DNA of 64,000 bases from Equus caballus (Eukaryota > Chordata > Mammalia > Perissodactyla > Equidae), in NCBI RefSeq assembly GCF_041296265.1, contig NC_091695.1, positions 12,011,001-12,075,000 of the forward strand, written 5' to 3'. A program made the position numbers and the translations under genes. Positions 35,720 to 45,800 of this stretch are shown piece after piece. Each line of letters starts with the position of its first letter. Positions within the stretch are counted from its first letter, which is position 1. Below the pieces are notes generated by a model. That model did no database searches. It was not told where the DNA came from and saw nothing but the letters and a program-made list of their open reading frames with translations.

Positions 35720-35990
35720 GGGGTCACATCCTCACCTGGGATCACAGGCCCCTCCCTTTGGTCGGGGGTTGAAGAGTGTCACAGGCCCACCGGCCAGGGA
35801 CAGGGCCCCGCCTCCCTCGGCCTAGGTCATTTCCACACGCAGGGGTCAGAGCCCCCCTCATTTGGGGTCGCAGCCCCCTCCCTCGGGGGGGTGTCGCCGG
35901 CCACAGGCAGGGGCCACACTTGGACACGCCTTAAGTCACAGGCCTCTGACCTAAGACGCGCCCTCCCTCGGCGGGGACTCAGTTTCGCGC
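35720..35990 (+). repeat. Degenerate tandem GTCACAGGCC / CCTCCCTCGG module
   Basis: Roughly eight imperfect units recur at 20-60 bp spacing, each starting like GTCACAGGCC, GTCAGAGCCC or GTCGCAGCCC and often followed by CCTCCCTCGG and a G run. Copies are visible at about 35723, 35741, 35777, 35826, 35845, 35866, 35893 and 35935. The units vary in length and sequence, so this is a decayed minisatellite-like array rather than a clean one. It lies directly upstream of PTPMT1 within its CpG island. Confidence 0.55.
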
Positions 35991-36620
35991 CCAGGAATCC
36001 CTGGTCCCTCCCCCGAGGCCGGCGGCCCCTCCTCCTGAGCCATGGTCCCCGCCGGGGGGGCCCCAGACCGTCCCGCGGCGTGCGGAGGGGCAGGGCCGCA
36101 GGTCTCGGCGTCCGCGCCGGACGCCGCCGCCACCTCGCAGCGCTCGCCGCCGTCCGGGTTCTCCTCGTGGCCGCGGGCCGCGAACTCCGGGGCGGGCAGG
36201 TCGCCGCTCCGCCAGCTCCGGGGGCGCAGGATGGCGGCCGGCGCGTTCCTGGAGGCCGGCCTGGCCCGGGTGCTCTTCTACCCGACGCTGCTGTACACCG
36301 TGTTTCTCGAGAAGATGCCGGGCCGCGCGCACCGCGACTGGTACCACCGCATCGACGCCACCGTGCTGCTGGGCGCGCTGCCGCTGCGGAGCATGACGCG
36401 CCGGGTGAGCGGGCCGGGCCTGGGAGCCGGGCGAGCGCCGGCCCGGCCCGGCGGCCCTTTCTGAGCCCCCTCTTTGCCTCGGCAGCTGGTCCAGGACGAG
36501 AACGTGCGCGGGGTGATCACCATGAACGAGGAGTATGAGACGAGGTTCCTGTGCAACTCCGCCAAGGTGAGGGGCCGGGGCTCGCCCCCGCCGCCCCGGG
36601 CTCGGCTGAACCGGAGGAGG
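35730..36620. promoter_or_regulatory. PTPMT1: CpG island, PTPMT1 promoter
   Basis: GC-rich, CpG-rich block covering the PTPMT1 5' flank, exons 1 and 2 and the short first intron (81 bp). No TATA box is evident before 36231. The start codon lies in CAGGATGGCGGCC, a YY1-like context. The left part of the island also contains a degenerate tandem array. Confidence 0.85.
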
Positions 36621-39600
36621 TTGGGCGGGAGGGGGCGCAGCAGGTGACCGTGCCCTAGAGACAGGTGTCCGGGCTTGTGTGCTTCCTCAGGAGGGGGATC
36701 TGGTCCTCCAAGCTTAAATGGCTGCGGCTGGAGGTAGAAACTGATGTGAGAGGCGTTTAAAAGTAGAGTTGACAAAGTCTTGATGACTCCTTTGTGCACA
36801 AAGGTATTCTTAGTTTCGGTAACTTAAATCGGTAACCAAAATTGAAAGGCAGCTTTTCTATGGCTTGCTGATTTCATTCATTCAACACTTATTGAGCACT
36901 AAGTATGGATCAGGCACTGCTTGGGGCGTTCAAGATGAAGGCCCTATAAACTGTAAGAAAAGCTCCCCTCCCCCACTCCCCCTCCCCAGTAAATTTATCA
37001 TAAAACGACCCGTTGAAAAACTGCATGGGGTTCATTTGGCTCTGATATGAGGGAATTTTTATTTATATGTTAGGGATATAGTGGAACTTATAAGCACTGT
37101 CATATAAAGTTCAGGCCTAAAACATAATTTTCATGAAATGTGAATGCTTGCTTGTGGAGCTCTCCACAATGGTTATTAGACATTGCCCTGTCTTCATATT
37201 GTCTGACATCTATTAACACTACACAGTTATCTTTCTTGTTTACTGTACTGATATAGCCTGATGAAGATGCTGTTATTTCAATCAGTAGATTTTTGGGAAT
37301 CTTAAAAATATTTGCGACACATTTAAAAATTTAAAATACATTGATTCGTGATGGCACACATTTTTAAGGAGTGGATAACAGTTCTTTGGATGTCCCAAAG
37401 CACTTTGCCACAAGGCCTCAGGAAGTTACTAGGCAAAATGGTAAGTATTCCTTAGTGTGGTCAGCCCTGTGGAGTAAGAGGAGTCACAAAGCGCTTGGTC
37501 TCTGGGTGTGAGGCACTGACATTGGTCCCATGGGGCTATGTTATCCCACTAGCCTAGAGACAAGAAATCTCCAAGGCAGTGGTTCCACATTTTAATATGC
37601 CTAAGAATGATCTGGCAGTCTTGTTAAAAATAGCAGATTCCTAGGTACAAGCCCCACAGATTCTGACTCAGGAACTTTAGGGTGGAGCCTAGGAATCTCA
37701 GTATATTTAGTAAGCTCCCCTGGTGTTTCTGGTGCAATTGATACATAAGCCAGGTGCTGCAAAACTGCTGCTTTTTGTTAATTTCATGAGCAGTATAAAA
37801 TATTGACCTTCATTGAGAGTCATAAAATCTCTGGTTCCAGCTAAAGAGATTAATAATAAGAGTAGCTGGAACCCATCTGAAGTCTTAAAGCAAAATGTTA
37901 CCCATTCACCAGAGGCTTTTCTCTTCTTATTCTTTTCTTCTTCTTAAGTGATAGTATTGCACTAACAAAGGTAGGTGCGTTGTTTTAATTTTAAAAATGA
38001 TAACTTTAGGGGCTGGCCCTGTGGCTGAGTGGTTAAGTTCGCGCACTACGCTGTGGCGGCCCAGGGATTCCCCAGTTTGGATCCTGAGTGCAGACCTAGC
38101 ACTGCTCATTAAGCCATGCTGAGGCAGCGTCCCACATGCCACAACTAGAAGGACTTGTAACTAGGATATTCAACTATGTACTCGGGCTTTGGGGAGAACG
38201 AAAAAGACAAAAATAATAATAAAAAAAATAAAAACAGGGGGCCAGCCCCATGGCTGAGTGGTTTAGTTCATGCGCTCCGATGCAGGTGGCCCAGGGTTTC
38301 GTTGGTTTGAATCCTGGGCACGGACATGGCACCGCTCATTGAGCCACGCTGAGGCAGCGTCCCACATACCACAACTAGAAGGACCCACAACTAAGAATAT
38401 ATAACTATGTACCTGGGGGCTTTGGGGAGAAAAAGGAAAAAAAAAAACAGAAACAAAAAAAATAAAAGAATAACTTTGGGGCCTGCCCCGTGGCTGAGTG
38501 GTTAAGTTCGCACGCTTCCCTTCAGCGGTCCAGGGTTTCACTGGTTCGGATCCTGGGTGTGGACATGGCACCGCTCATCAAGCCATGCTGAGGTGGCATC
38601 CCACATGCCACAACTAGGACCCACAACTAAAAATATGCAACTATGTACCGGGGGGCTTTGGGGAGAAAAAGAAAAAATAAAATCTTTTTAAAAAAAAGGA
38701 TAACTTTATTTTCTAACTCTCAAAAAAAAAAAGTGGTAAAAAAGAGGAGACCTGTGGATAGAGGAAAAGAAAGCTCTTGCAAAATATGGTAGCCCAAGCT
38801 TGCAGCTGGATCACTGCATAGGTCCCAAGATTATGCAAAAACAATTACACAACTTTTGTAGATGAATTTTAAAGATTTTATTTTTTATTTTTCCTTTTTC
38901 TCTCCAAAGCCCCCTGGTACACAGTTGTATATTTTTAGTTGTGGGTCCTTCTAGTTGTGGCATGTGGGACGCCACCTTAGCATGGCTTGATGAGCGGTGC
39001 CATGTCCGCACCCAGGATTCGAACCAGTGAAACCCTGGGCCGCCGAAGCAGAGCGCATGAACTTAACCACTCGGCCACGGGGCTGGCCCCAGATGAATTT
39101 TATACAACTAATATTTTGCAGCTAAAGATTCAAATACCAACGTGTACTTTAAGAACACTTACTTATTGGGGCTGGCCCCGTGGCCGAGTGGTTAAGTTCG
39201 CACGCTCCGCTGCAGGCGGCCCAGTGTTTCATTGGTTCGAATCCTGGGTGCGGACATGGCACTGCTCATCAGACCACGCTGAGGCAGCGTCCCACATGCC
39301 ACAACTAGAAGGACCCACAACGAAATATACAACTATGTACCGGGGGGGCTTTGGGGAGAAAAATAAAATCTTTAAAAGAAAAAGAACACTTATGTTTTGT
39401 ATTTTATTTTTTATTCTTTTGAGGAAGATTAGCCCTGAGCTAACATCTGCTGCCAATCCTCCTCTTTTTGCTGAGGAAGACTGGCACTGAGCTAACATCC
39501 ATGCCCATCTTCCTCTACTTTCTATGTGTGACGCCTGCCACAGCGTGGCTTGATGAGCAGTGTGCAGGTCGGGACCGGGATCCCAAGCGGCGAACCCTGG

Positions 39601-41546
39601 GCCACTGAAGCGGAGAGTGCGAACTTAACTGCTGTGCCAGTGGGCCCGCGCCCAAGAACACTTTAAATCTCGGACATAATTCTACCTCGGCAGCACAGCT
39701 GTTTGGTGGAAGACCAACCATGTAGCTGAGCCATCTTAAAGACATTTCTTTTCTGTAAGAAGTTTCTTGTTCAGAAAACGGTAAACAGTCTATTCATGTT
39801 GTAGTAAAGCCTGAAGTGTCCTTGTTGCTTCGCTCCGTCTTGGGAGCCCATCTGCATACCACTTACATCAGGCTTTTCTCATTCTTTTTTTTATGTTGGT
39901 GGACCTGGTTCCAGGAGTGGAAGAAAGTAGGAGTTGAGCAGCTGCGGCTCAGCACAGTAGACATGACTGGAATCCCAACCTTGGTTAACCTCCGGAAAGG
40001 AGTCCAGTTTGCTCTCAAATACCAGTCGCTGGGCCAGTCCGTCTACGTGCATTGTAAGGCTGGGCGCTCCAGAAGTGCCACTATGGTGGCAGCATATCTG
40101 ATTCAGGTAGGAAAGGTCTTTGGGTCCCATTCACAGCACATCTCCAGAACTTCGGCAGCTTGGTCTGCTGGCGGGCCTTGCTGGGAGGAGCCATGTCCCC
40201 AGTTTCAGGCTGCCGGGAGGTGGAAAGCGCTTGAGCTTTGCAGATAAGCTGACTTCTGGCTTTGCCGCTTGCCGGTTGTGTGGCCTTGGGCAAAAGTGGT
40301 TTCCTCTCTCTGCCATTCAGTTTCCTCAAACTAAATGTGTTATGAAGCTTGAATAAGAAAGTATGTCAGGCACTGACCTACAGGAGGCACTCAAAAAAAT
40401 GGAGTTGCAAAGGATGTAAACACCAGCAAAAGGCTAGAAATACTTGTTATAAATTGCGTGTTAGGAAATCTAGTAAATAGTGCTGATCACTTACAGCTCT
40501 ATACTACTCAGGTTTCTTCACGCATTTCAGGGTCAAGTTCTGGACACTGGCTTCTAGAAACAGAGGTTGCAATGGAATTTTGCCTATCAATTTGTCATGA
40601 TGGGCAGATGGGATGCTTTTAAACATCTTTAGAAGCAAATACTCTCTAGTCTGTCATTCCCTGTTACACGCTCCAGCTGGACTAATTTTTGTTACCTGTC
40701 TGGCCCCTTCAGAGCATTTCCTAAGTCATGTGGATAGTTTAAGGAAAAAGGAAATGGACATAACCAGCCTGGCCTTGTTTGTGTTACCCGGACTGGTGGA
40801 TATATGATTTAACAATACTAAAGCTTTGGTTATTAGGGCTCTGTTTGCTGGAAACAGGGTCTCAGGAAGATATTTTTGGCTGAGTGAGAATTGAACCAGC
40901 AGGCTAGAAATCTCCATTTTCTTGGTTCTTTTGAGTATGAAACCAATAACTATCCTTAGGACACGAAGATAACCCTCCTGTTTTTCTAGCCATGGTGACA
41001 AGTTGTATAAAAACATCCACTGTATACTCTTTCAGGAAATTCTTGTAACCAACACTTCCTCTCAGGGCATCTAGTAGGCCCAGGCAGGCTTGAATTTAGG
41101 ACCTCAGCTTCATGTGTTCAGCCTTCTTTGCCCAGGGTTTGACAAAGCAAGAATTAGATACAGACTGACTTGTCCCCGGGCCTGTTGCCTGATACTGTGG
41201 AACTGGCTGGCTGAGGGGTTAAAGTGCTCCCCCATTTATCATATATGGGGCATGGCTTCTAAATCCCCCCAGATGGAGTTTTTTAAGAAATGAAATTCTG
41301 GGAGCCCTTTAGCACCTGTTGTTAGGTCAAGGACCCCTCATACCTGCTCCTTTCTTTCTCTGCTCATCTCCCAACCCTGGACTTCAGGTGCACAAGTGGA
41401 GTCCAGAGGAGGCTGTAAGAGCCATCACCAAGATCCGGTCACACATCTACATCAGACCTGGGCAGTTTGAAGTTCTCAAAGAGTTCCACAAGGAGATCAC
41501 TGAAGGGGCAGCAAAGGACGCGGCTCATCACACCTCACAGACGTGA
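36231..41546 (+). CDS. PTPMT1: PTPMT1, mitochondrial phosphatidylglycerophosphate phosphatase (4 coding exons)
   Basis: Dual-specificity-type phosphatase of the mitochondrial inner membrane. In mammals it dephosphorylates phosphatidylglycerophosphate to phosphatidylglycerol, a step of cardiolipin synthesis. Coding exons are 36231-36404, 36486-36566, 39915-40106 and 41388-41546; all junctions are GT/AG and phase 0, giving 201 aa, the length I recall for the human protein. The protein begins [20 protein letters not shown], a hydrophobic, arginine-bearing N-terminus that fits mitochondrial targeting. The family motif NEEYETRF lies at residues 72-79. The catalytic loop HCKAGRSR puts the CX5R cysteine at 132 and arginine at 138; Asp101 in STVDMTG is the likely general acid. 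The start at 36231 is chosen by homology to the human N-terminus. An in-frame ATG at 36042 with no stop between would add 63 residues. The promoter is a CpG island, and the gene converges with KBTBD4. Confidence 0.95.
36875..36945 (-). mobile_element. L2 LINE 3' end, minus orientation
   Basis: TTCATTCATTCAACACTTATT followed by GAGCACTAAGTATGGATC and AGGCACTG is the reverse L2 terminus. Confidence 0.8.
37578..37770 (+). mobile_element. MER5-type hAT DNA transposon
   Basis: Starts GCAGTGGTTCCACATTTTAA and contains CTTGTTAAAAATAGCAGATTC, GATTCTGACTCAGGAAC and GGAGCCTAGGAATCTCAG in MER5A order. Confidence 0.8.
38009..38236 (+). mobile_element. ERE2/3 SINE, first of three tandem copies
   Basis: Head GGGGCTGGCCCTGTGGCTGAG, body CCACATGCCACAACTAGAAGG, A-rich tail with AAT repeats. 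Preceded by ATAACTTT at 38000-38007. Confidence 0.94.
38237..38465 (+). mobile_element. ERE2/3 SINE, second tandem copy
   Basis: Head GGGGCCAGCCCCATGGCTGAG, tail CTTTGGGGAGAAAAAGG then A-rich. It sits directly against the preceding tail and is followed by AATAACTTT. Confidence 0.94.
38478..38698 (+). mobile_element. ERE2/3 SINE, third tandem copy
   Basis: Head GGGGCCTGCCCCGTGGCTGAG, full body and tail. Bounded by ATAACTTT at 38470-38477 and 38700-38707. Confidence 0.95.
38871..39090 (-). mobile_element. ERE2/3 SINE, minus orientation, with target duplication
   Basis: Ends with CCACGGGGCTGGCCCC. AGATGAATTTTA occurs at 38860-38871 and AGATGAATTTTA again at 39091-39102. CpGs are well preserved, so this is a young copy. 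Confidence 0.96.
39168..39381 (+). mobile_element. ERE2/3 SINE with target duplication
   Basis: Head GGGGCTGGCCCCGTGGCCGAG, near-consensus body. AAGAACACTTA at 39151-39161 and 39382-39392. Confidence 0.96.
39401..39653 (-). mobile_element. ERE1 SINE, minus orientation
   Basis: Two tail units (GAGGAAGATTAGCCC, GAGGAAGACTGGC), head ending CCAGTGGGCCCGCGCCC. Followed at once by a third AAGAACACTT (39654-39663). Confidence 0.94.
40220..40400 (+). mobile_element. MIR SINE in PTPMT1 intron 3
   Basis: TTCTGGCTTTGCCGCTTGCC, TGGCCTTGGGCAAAAGTGG, CAGTTTCCTCAAACTAAATG and ATGTCAGGCACTGACC follow the MIR order. Confidence 0.8.
40401..41387 (+). other. PTPMT1: PTPMT1 intron 3, remainder
   Basis: No exon or clear repeat recognised up to the acceptor CTTCAG at 41382-41387. 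Confidence 0.6.
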
Positions 41547-42111
41547 AGTACGTGGAGATGTGGATTCGAAGGAACTCAGGACAACCCTGCTTGCTACAGA
41601 ATGAACAGGTTTCACAGGATCAAGGGGACTTAAGCCCCGACTTGACATAACAGAAATGTGCTAAGTAATGGATCATTTGCTCCCTTTGTCTTGTTTCATT
41701 TTCCTGAAATAACACTGTTGTACGGCTAGAAAGATTTAGTGTGACTTCTGTTCATGGAGTATGGGGATATGGGACAGGGATGAGGGTATTTTTGTGAATA
41801 GGGTCAAAGAAACTACCGTGCACTTAACATCATGCCTGATGATATTTAGCACCATAACTCAGAGACATTTAACACTACGAAAAGAGGGGAGAAATACTCA
41901 GCTCTTGTTTTTTGCCATTAGCAGAAGCCCAATTCACTGGCCCCATGAGGCTCTCCTCACTTTTGGAGCAGTGATCCTGTGTGTAGAAAAGGAAGTATGA
42001 GATTCAATCAGTATTGTGACTGACTCAGAAACAGGTGGCTATGTAATTAGTTTCCCTTAGGAAGTCACCCCTTTAGAATTCAAAACAGACACACATATCC
42101 CTTCAAAAACT

Positions 42112-42117
42112 TTTATT
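42112..42117 (-). terminator. KBTBD4: KBTBD4 poly(A) signal
   Basis: TTTATT on the plus strand reads AATAAA on the minus strand, about 720 bp past the KBTBD4 stop codon. No better minus-strand AATAAA was seen between it and the stop. Confidence 0.6.
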
Positions 42118-42264
42118 TGTATGAACAGTTCCTAGCTCTTGACTTAGCTTAGAGCTGTTAAAAGAGTAGGGAGCTTATATATTTGAGTTTGAAAAAAGTT
42201 TCTGCTATTAATCAGAAATAATCCTTTCTGCTTCTTTCTGGCTTACCCCTTGGAGTAAGCCAAA

Positions 42265-42270
42265 AATAAA
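42265..42270 (+). terminator. PTPMT1: Candidate PTPMT1 poly(A) signal
   Basis: First perfect AATAAA I see on the plus strand after the PTPMT1 stop (41546), about 720 bp downstream. It lies past the KBTBD4 minus-strand signal at 42112-42117, so use of both would make the two 3' ends overlap. An upstream variant signal for PTPMT1 is possible. Confidence 0.45.
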
Positions 42271-42835
42271 ACCAAAGTATACATTTCCTGACAGATGGAT
42301 GAGAAAACAATAGACGGAACGTCCTGAATTCTAGAGCTGACTCTTGCTGGTGAAGGACACCTTCAGCTTAGTCGATTCTCCCAACTAAATCCTGAAGGAA
42401 AACTAACACCTAATTCTTTGTGGAAAAATTACCAACTAGCCACTTTGCAGGCTATAGAAAAAAAGGAAGACTGGGCATCTTTTCTTCGGTCCTGGGATCA
42501 GGGGTGCTTCTACTTAACAGTGATCAGGTAAGGAGGGGAGACTGTGCCTAAGATCTGAGAAGAGGCTTGCTCTAAGCAATCTGTAGTGGGGCACAGGATT
42601 ACCAGGGGAGAGCAGGGAACAGGCTGGCCTACTCTCCATTCAAGCAGCCAGCTGAGTCTAAAAAGCCCCAAACGGAACACCCTATGGGTTCAGGGGAAGT
42701 TGAGGTGCTGCCTTGCTAACATGTGCCAAGAAATAACATAGTATTCTGAGTTGGGACCTTGGGGACTTCAAGTTTGGATGGGTAGGTGCTGGAAAAGGGG
42801 AGGACAAAAGTCAGCTGCTCGTCCCTCTCACAGTC

Positions 42836-45800
42836 TTAGGCCAACACAAACTGCAAATTGGTAAGCAGCACCTTAATGCCTCTGGTGACAGTTACAGCTG
42901 AAGTGGCAGGGTCAAGCTTGTAGGTGTTGGCATCCCCCTTTTTATATCGGTCCCGGAAAACATAGATGCTCCCGTTACAGCTGGCGATCTTCCAGAGGGA
43001 TGGGGCAGAGCTCCAAGCCTCAGGAAGGCAAAGCCGGGTAAAGCTGTCTAGCAGGGGATTGTAGCACACCAGGGAGTCCCCTTCAGCCACGATGAACACC
43101 AGATCCTTGTGCACAGCTGCGTGCATGCGGCCTGCGAAGGGCAGCACGTAGGGCTTCACGTGGCACTTGTCTGTCTCTGTGTCAAAGCACTGGATGAGTC
43201 GGGAAGGTTTGGTAAAGAAGTCCAGGTCATTCTCCTCCCCCCCTAGTAAATAGATGATCCCGTTGAGGTTGGCACCAGCGGCCCCTGACACAGCCACCTC
43301 TAGCTGGGTTGTCTCTGTCCAAACGTTATCACCTACCCGGTAATAGATAACTGCATTGGAGAGGGTATCCTGCAGTGTCTTGCCACCCAGTGAATATATG
43401 GCATCTTTCCCGGGCACAGACACGAGGGTGTGCTGGAGCCGGTCCCGGGGCAAAGGTGCACACCACTCCCAGTCCACGGTGGCATTGTTGCACTTCCACA
43501 TACGCCGTGGGATGGACCCTCCCACCACATACAAGTCTCCACCATGCTTGCAGGCTGCAGTGATCTGGTGGCACAAGCTGTTTTGGCCACTTACACTGAT
43601 GGAGTCATCTTCCGCACAGTGCAAGGACACAGCCAACGAGTGGGTACGAGATGACTCTTTCCCGATCAGGTAAATGTGCACATTCTCCCCAATTTCCTAT
43701 TGGCAAAATTAAAATTATAAATGATATCTATCAGTTCTAGGCTAAGGCTCAGCTGAGACACATATCCTTGAAGTCCTAGACCACACACTTGTATCTTGCT
43801 CTAACTTACTCCCCTTAGTTACTGTGTGTCATCCTGACTCTCCTCCAGTCACTTTTGTTCAGGCATTTTATGCTGGGGCAGAAAATCTGCTGGACTCATC
43901 CTTCCAGCTTTTTTAGAACTATCATGAGCTGGTGCTTCAGACAAACAGTGCTTAGGATTGTTACTGCAGGACAAAAGCAGTTCTCCCAAGGAGCTTTGCC
44001 GCTCCGAGGCTGGTGGCTTCTGGGCTCACGCACACATCCTCCTCCCCAGCTCTTAGCAACTTCAAGCCAGAGACGACTTATTCACCAGCCATCAAACAGG
44101 CCAGGCCAACTGACGGCTGGAATGCATGGATATCATAGCGTCCCAACCCTAGAGAAACCTGCCTTACCTTCAAGCTAGTCCTGAGGGACTCTGAGAAAGT
44201 CTCTCTTTCCTCTTTATTAAAATTGATCCAGGCTTCTATTGCCTCTGTTGGGTTTTGGGAACATGGAACTCCATCTGTAAGAGCCAGAGGAAAGGCATGG
44301 TCAATGGCAATCCGACACTTTGAAAGGGAAATTTAGAGCCAGGGGCTTTAAAGATGTGAACCGCTTTGTTAGACTACCACCATGTATGTATGTGTATGAG
44401 AAATTAACCTAAAATGGCCTTCTTTCTTTTAATCCAAATGGATGCCTTGATATGCTCCCATCTGCTATGGAAGCAATCTACTAGGCTGCAGACCTCACAC
44501 CTGAAATATGGTTATACCTCATTTGCAGGGTCAGGATTGTTGCCTAAAGTTGGCGCATCACTTAAATAAAAGTTTTTTAGCTATCCTGACTCATCGTCAA
44601 CTGACTTAGGTTACTAGTCCCATGGGTACATGTAAAGTGCAGGACCGAGAATACTTATGCACAGGAGATGAGAGTATAAATACTAATAGCTCCTCACTAC
44701 CTTTTGTGTCAAGTGCTGCTGCTTTTGTTTTCCTGGCTTCTTCCTCTGTCTCTGAGAGCAGCTACACTAAATCTCCACTCAATCTCTCTCAGAAGGTATC
44801 TAAATTCCTACCAGGAATAATGGAAACTAACACCGGGAAGCCTGAGGGTTCCTTTCTCCTGAACCAGAACATTCACTGAACATCATACCCAAGTAGCTGA
44901 GTGTGAGGTGTCCCTCCGTCAACTTACCCGAGATGATATCAGTGAGTAGACGGTGGGGCAAGTGGAGAAATTCTTCTGTGCTCTGCAGCTGTGCCAGGTG
45001 GGCCTTGGCACAGTGCTTGGCAGCAGTGTAGAGCTCAGGATCACTGTGCCGATCTGCCAGCCACATCACCTGAAGGCAGTTCCCCACCTGCACTGTGCGG
45101 GCCAAAAACCGAGAACATTCCTCAAAGAGAGATGTCAGCTGATACATGTCTGACACCTCATAGATTTCCTGCAGCTCATCAGCTCGAAGTTTCACAGTCC
45201 CATGGTAGATATAATCAACCAGAAGCTGGAAAACAGACTCGCTAACATCCTGCAGCACAATCACCCGATTGTGGGCCTCCTTCAGGTTGGAAGTGAACAT
45301 GGACCGGAAGAAGCAGCTCTGAGCTGAGAGGACCAGCCGGTGGAGTTGAAACTCCCGGCCTTCCACTGAGATGGTGACATCAGCAAAGAGCTCTTCCTCC
45401 AGGCACAGTTTCATGATCCCCTGAGCCACACGCCCTGAGTGTGACCGATCTTTGAAAGTGTAGTTCACAAAGTAGTTCTCATCCATAGATGCTCCAGGCT
45501 CCTCTGGTGATTCCATGGTGGCCAGCTTCTCTCTCTGCCAGCTGTCTGCAAAGCAACACCACCCTGCGTAACTTGGGGAATCCACAGCCACAGTCAATGA
45601 ATCCAACTGTCCAATTCAGGGAGGGAGAAGGGAAAGGTGAGAGCAAAGTGGGTCCAGATTGGCCCTAGTCCTGGCTCTGCCAAGAACATCTCTGATACTC
45701 CTCTTTGACCAAAGCTGGGTTCATTCTCCTGCAGTGGCACCCCAGCCCTAATAAAATCAATAAAATTTCCTACTGTGGACGTTTCCCCGAGAAAACATGG

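Larger units (their letters stand above)
36567..39914 (+). other. PTPMT1: PTPMT1 intron 2, repeat-rich
   Basis: A 3.35-kb intron with an L2 remnant, a MER5-type transposon and six EREs packed into 38.0-39.65 kb. No extra exon recognised. Confidence 0.8.
41547..42835. other. Convergent 3'UTRs of PTPMT1 and KBTBD4
   Basis: Tail-to-tail region between the two stop codons. Candidate poly(A) signals cross over (plus 42265, minus 42112), so the mature transcripts may overlap by about 150-200 nt. Confidence 0.6.

Noticed and set aside
35891-36538. 215-codon frame across PTPMT1 exon 1
   Set aside because: Runs in a different frame from the PTPMT1 protein and reads through its intron; composition is GC-driven.
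38987-39490. 167-codon frame in PTPMT1 intron 2
   Set aside because: Composed of three consecutive EREs and their spacers, not a gene.
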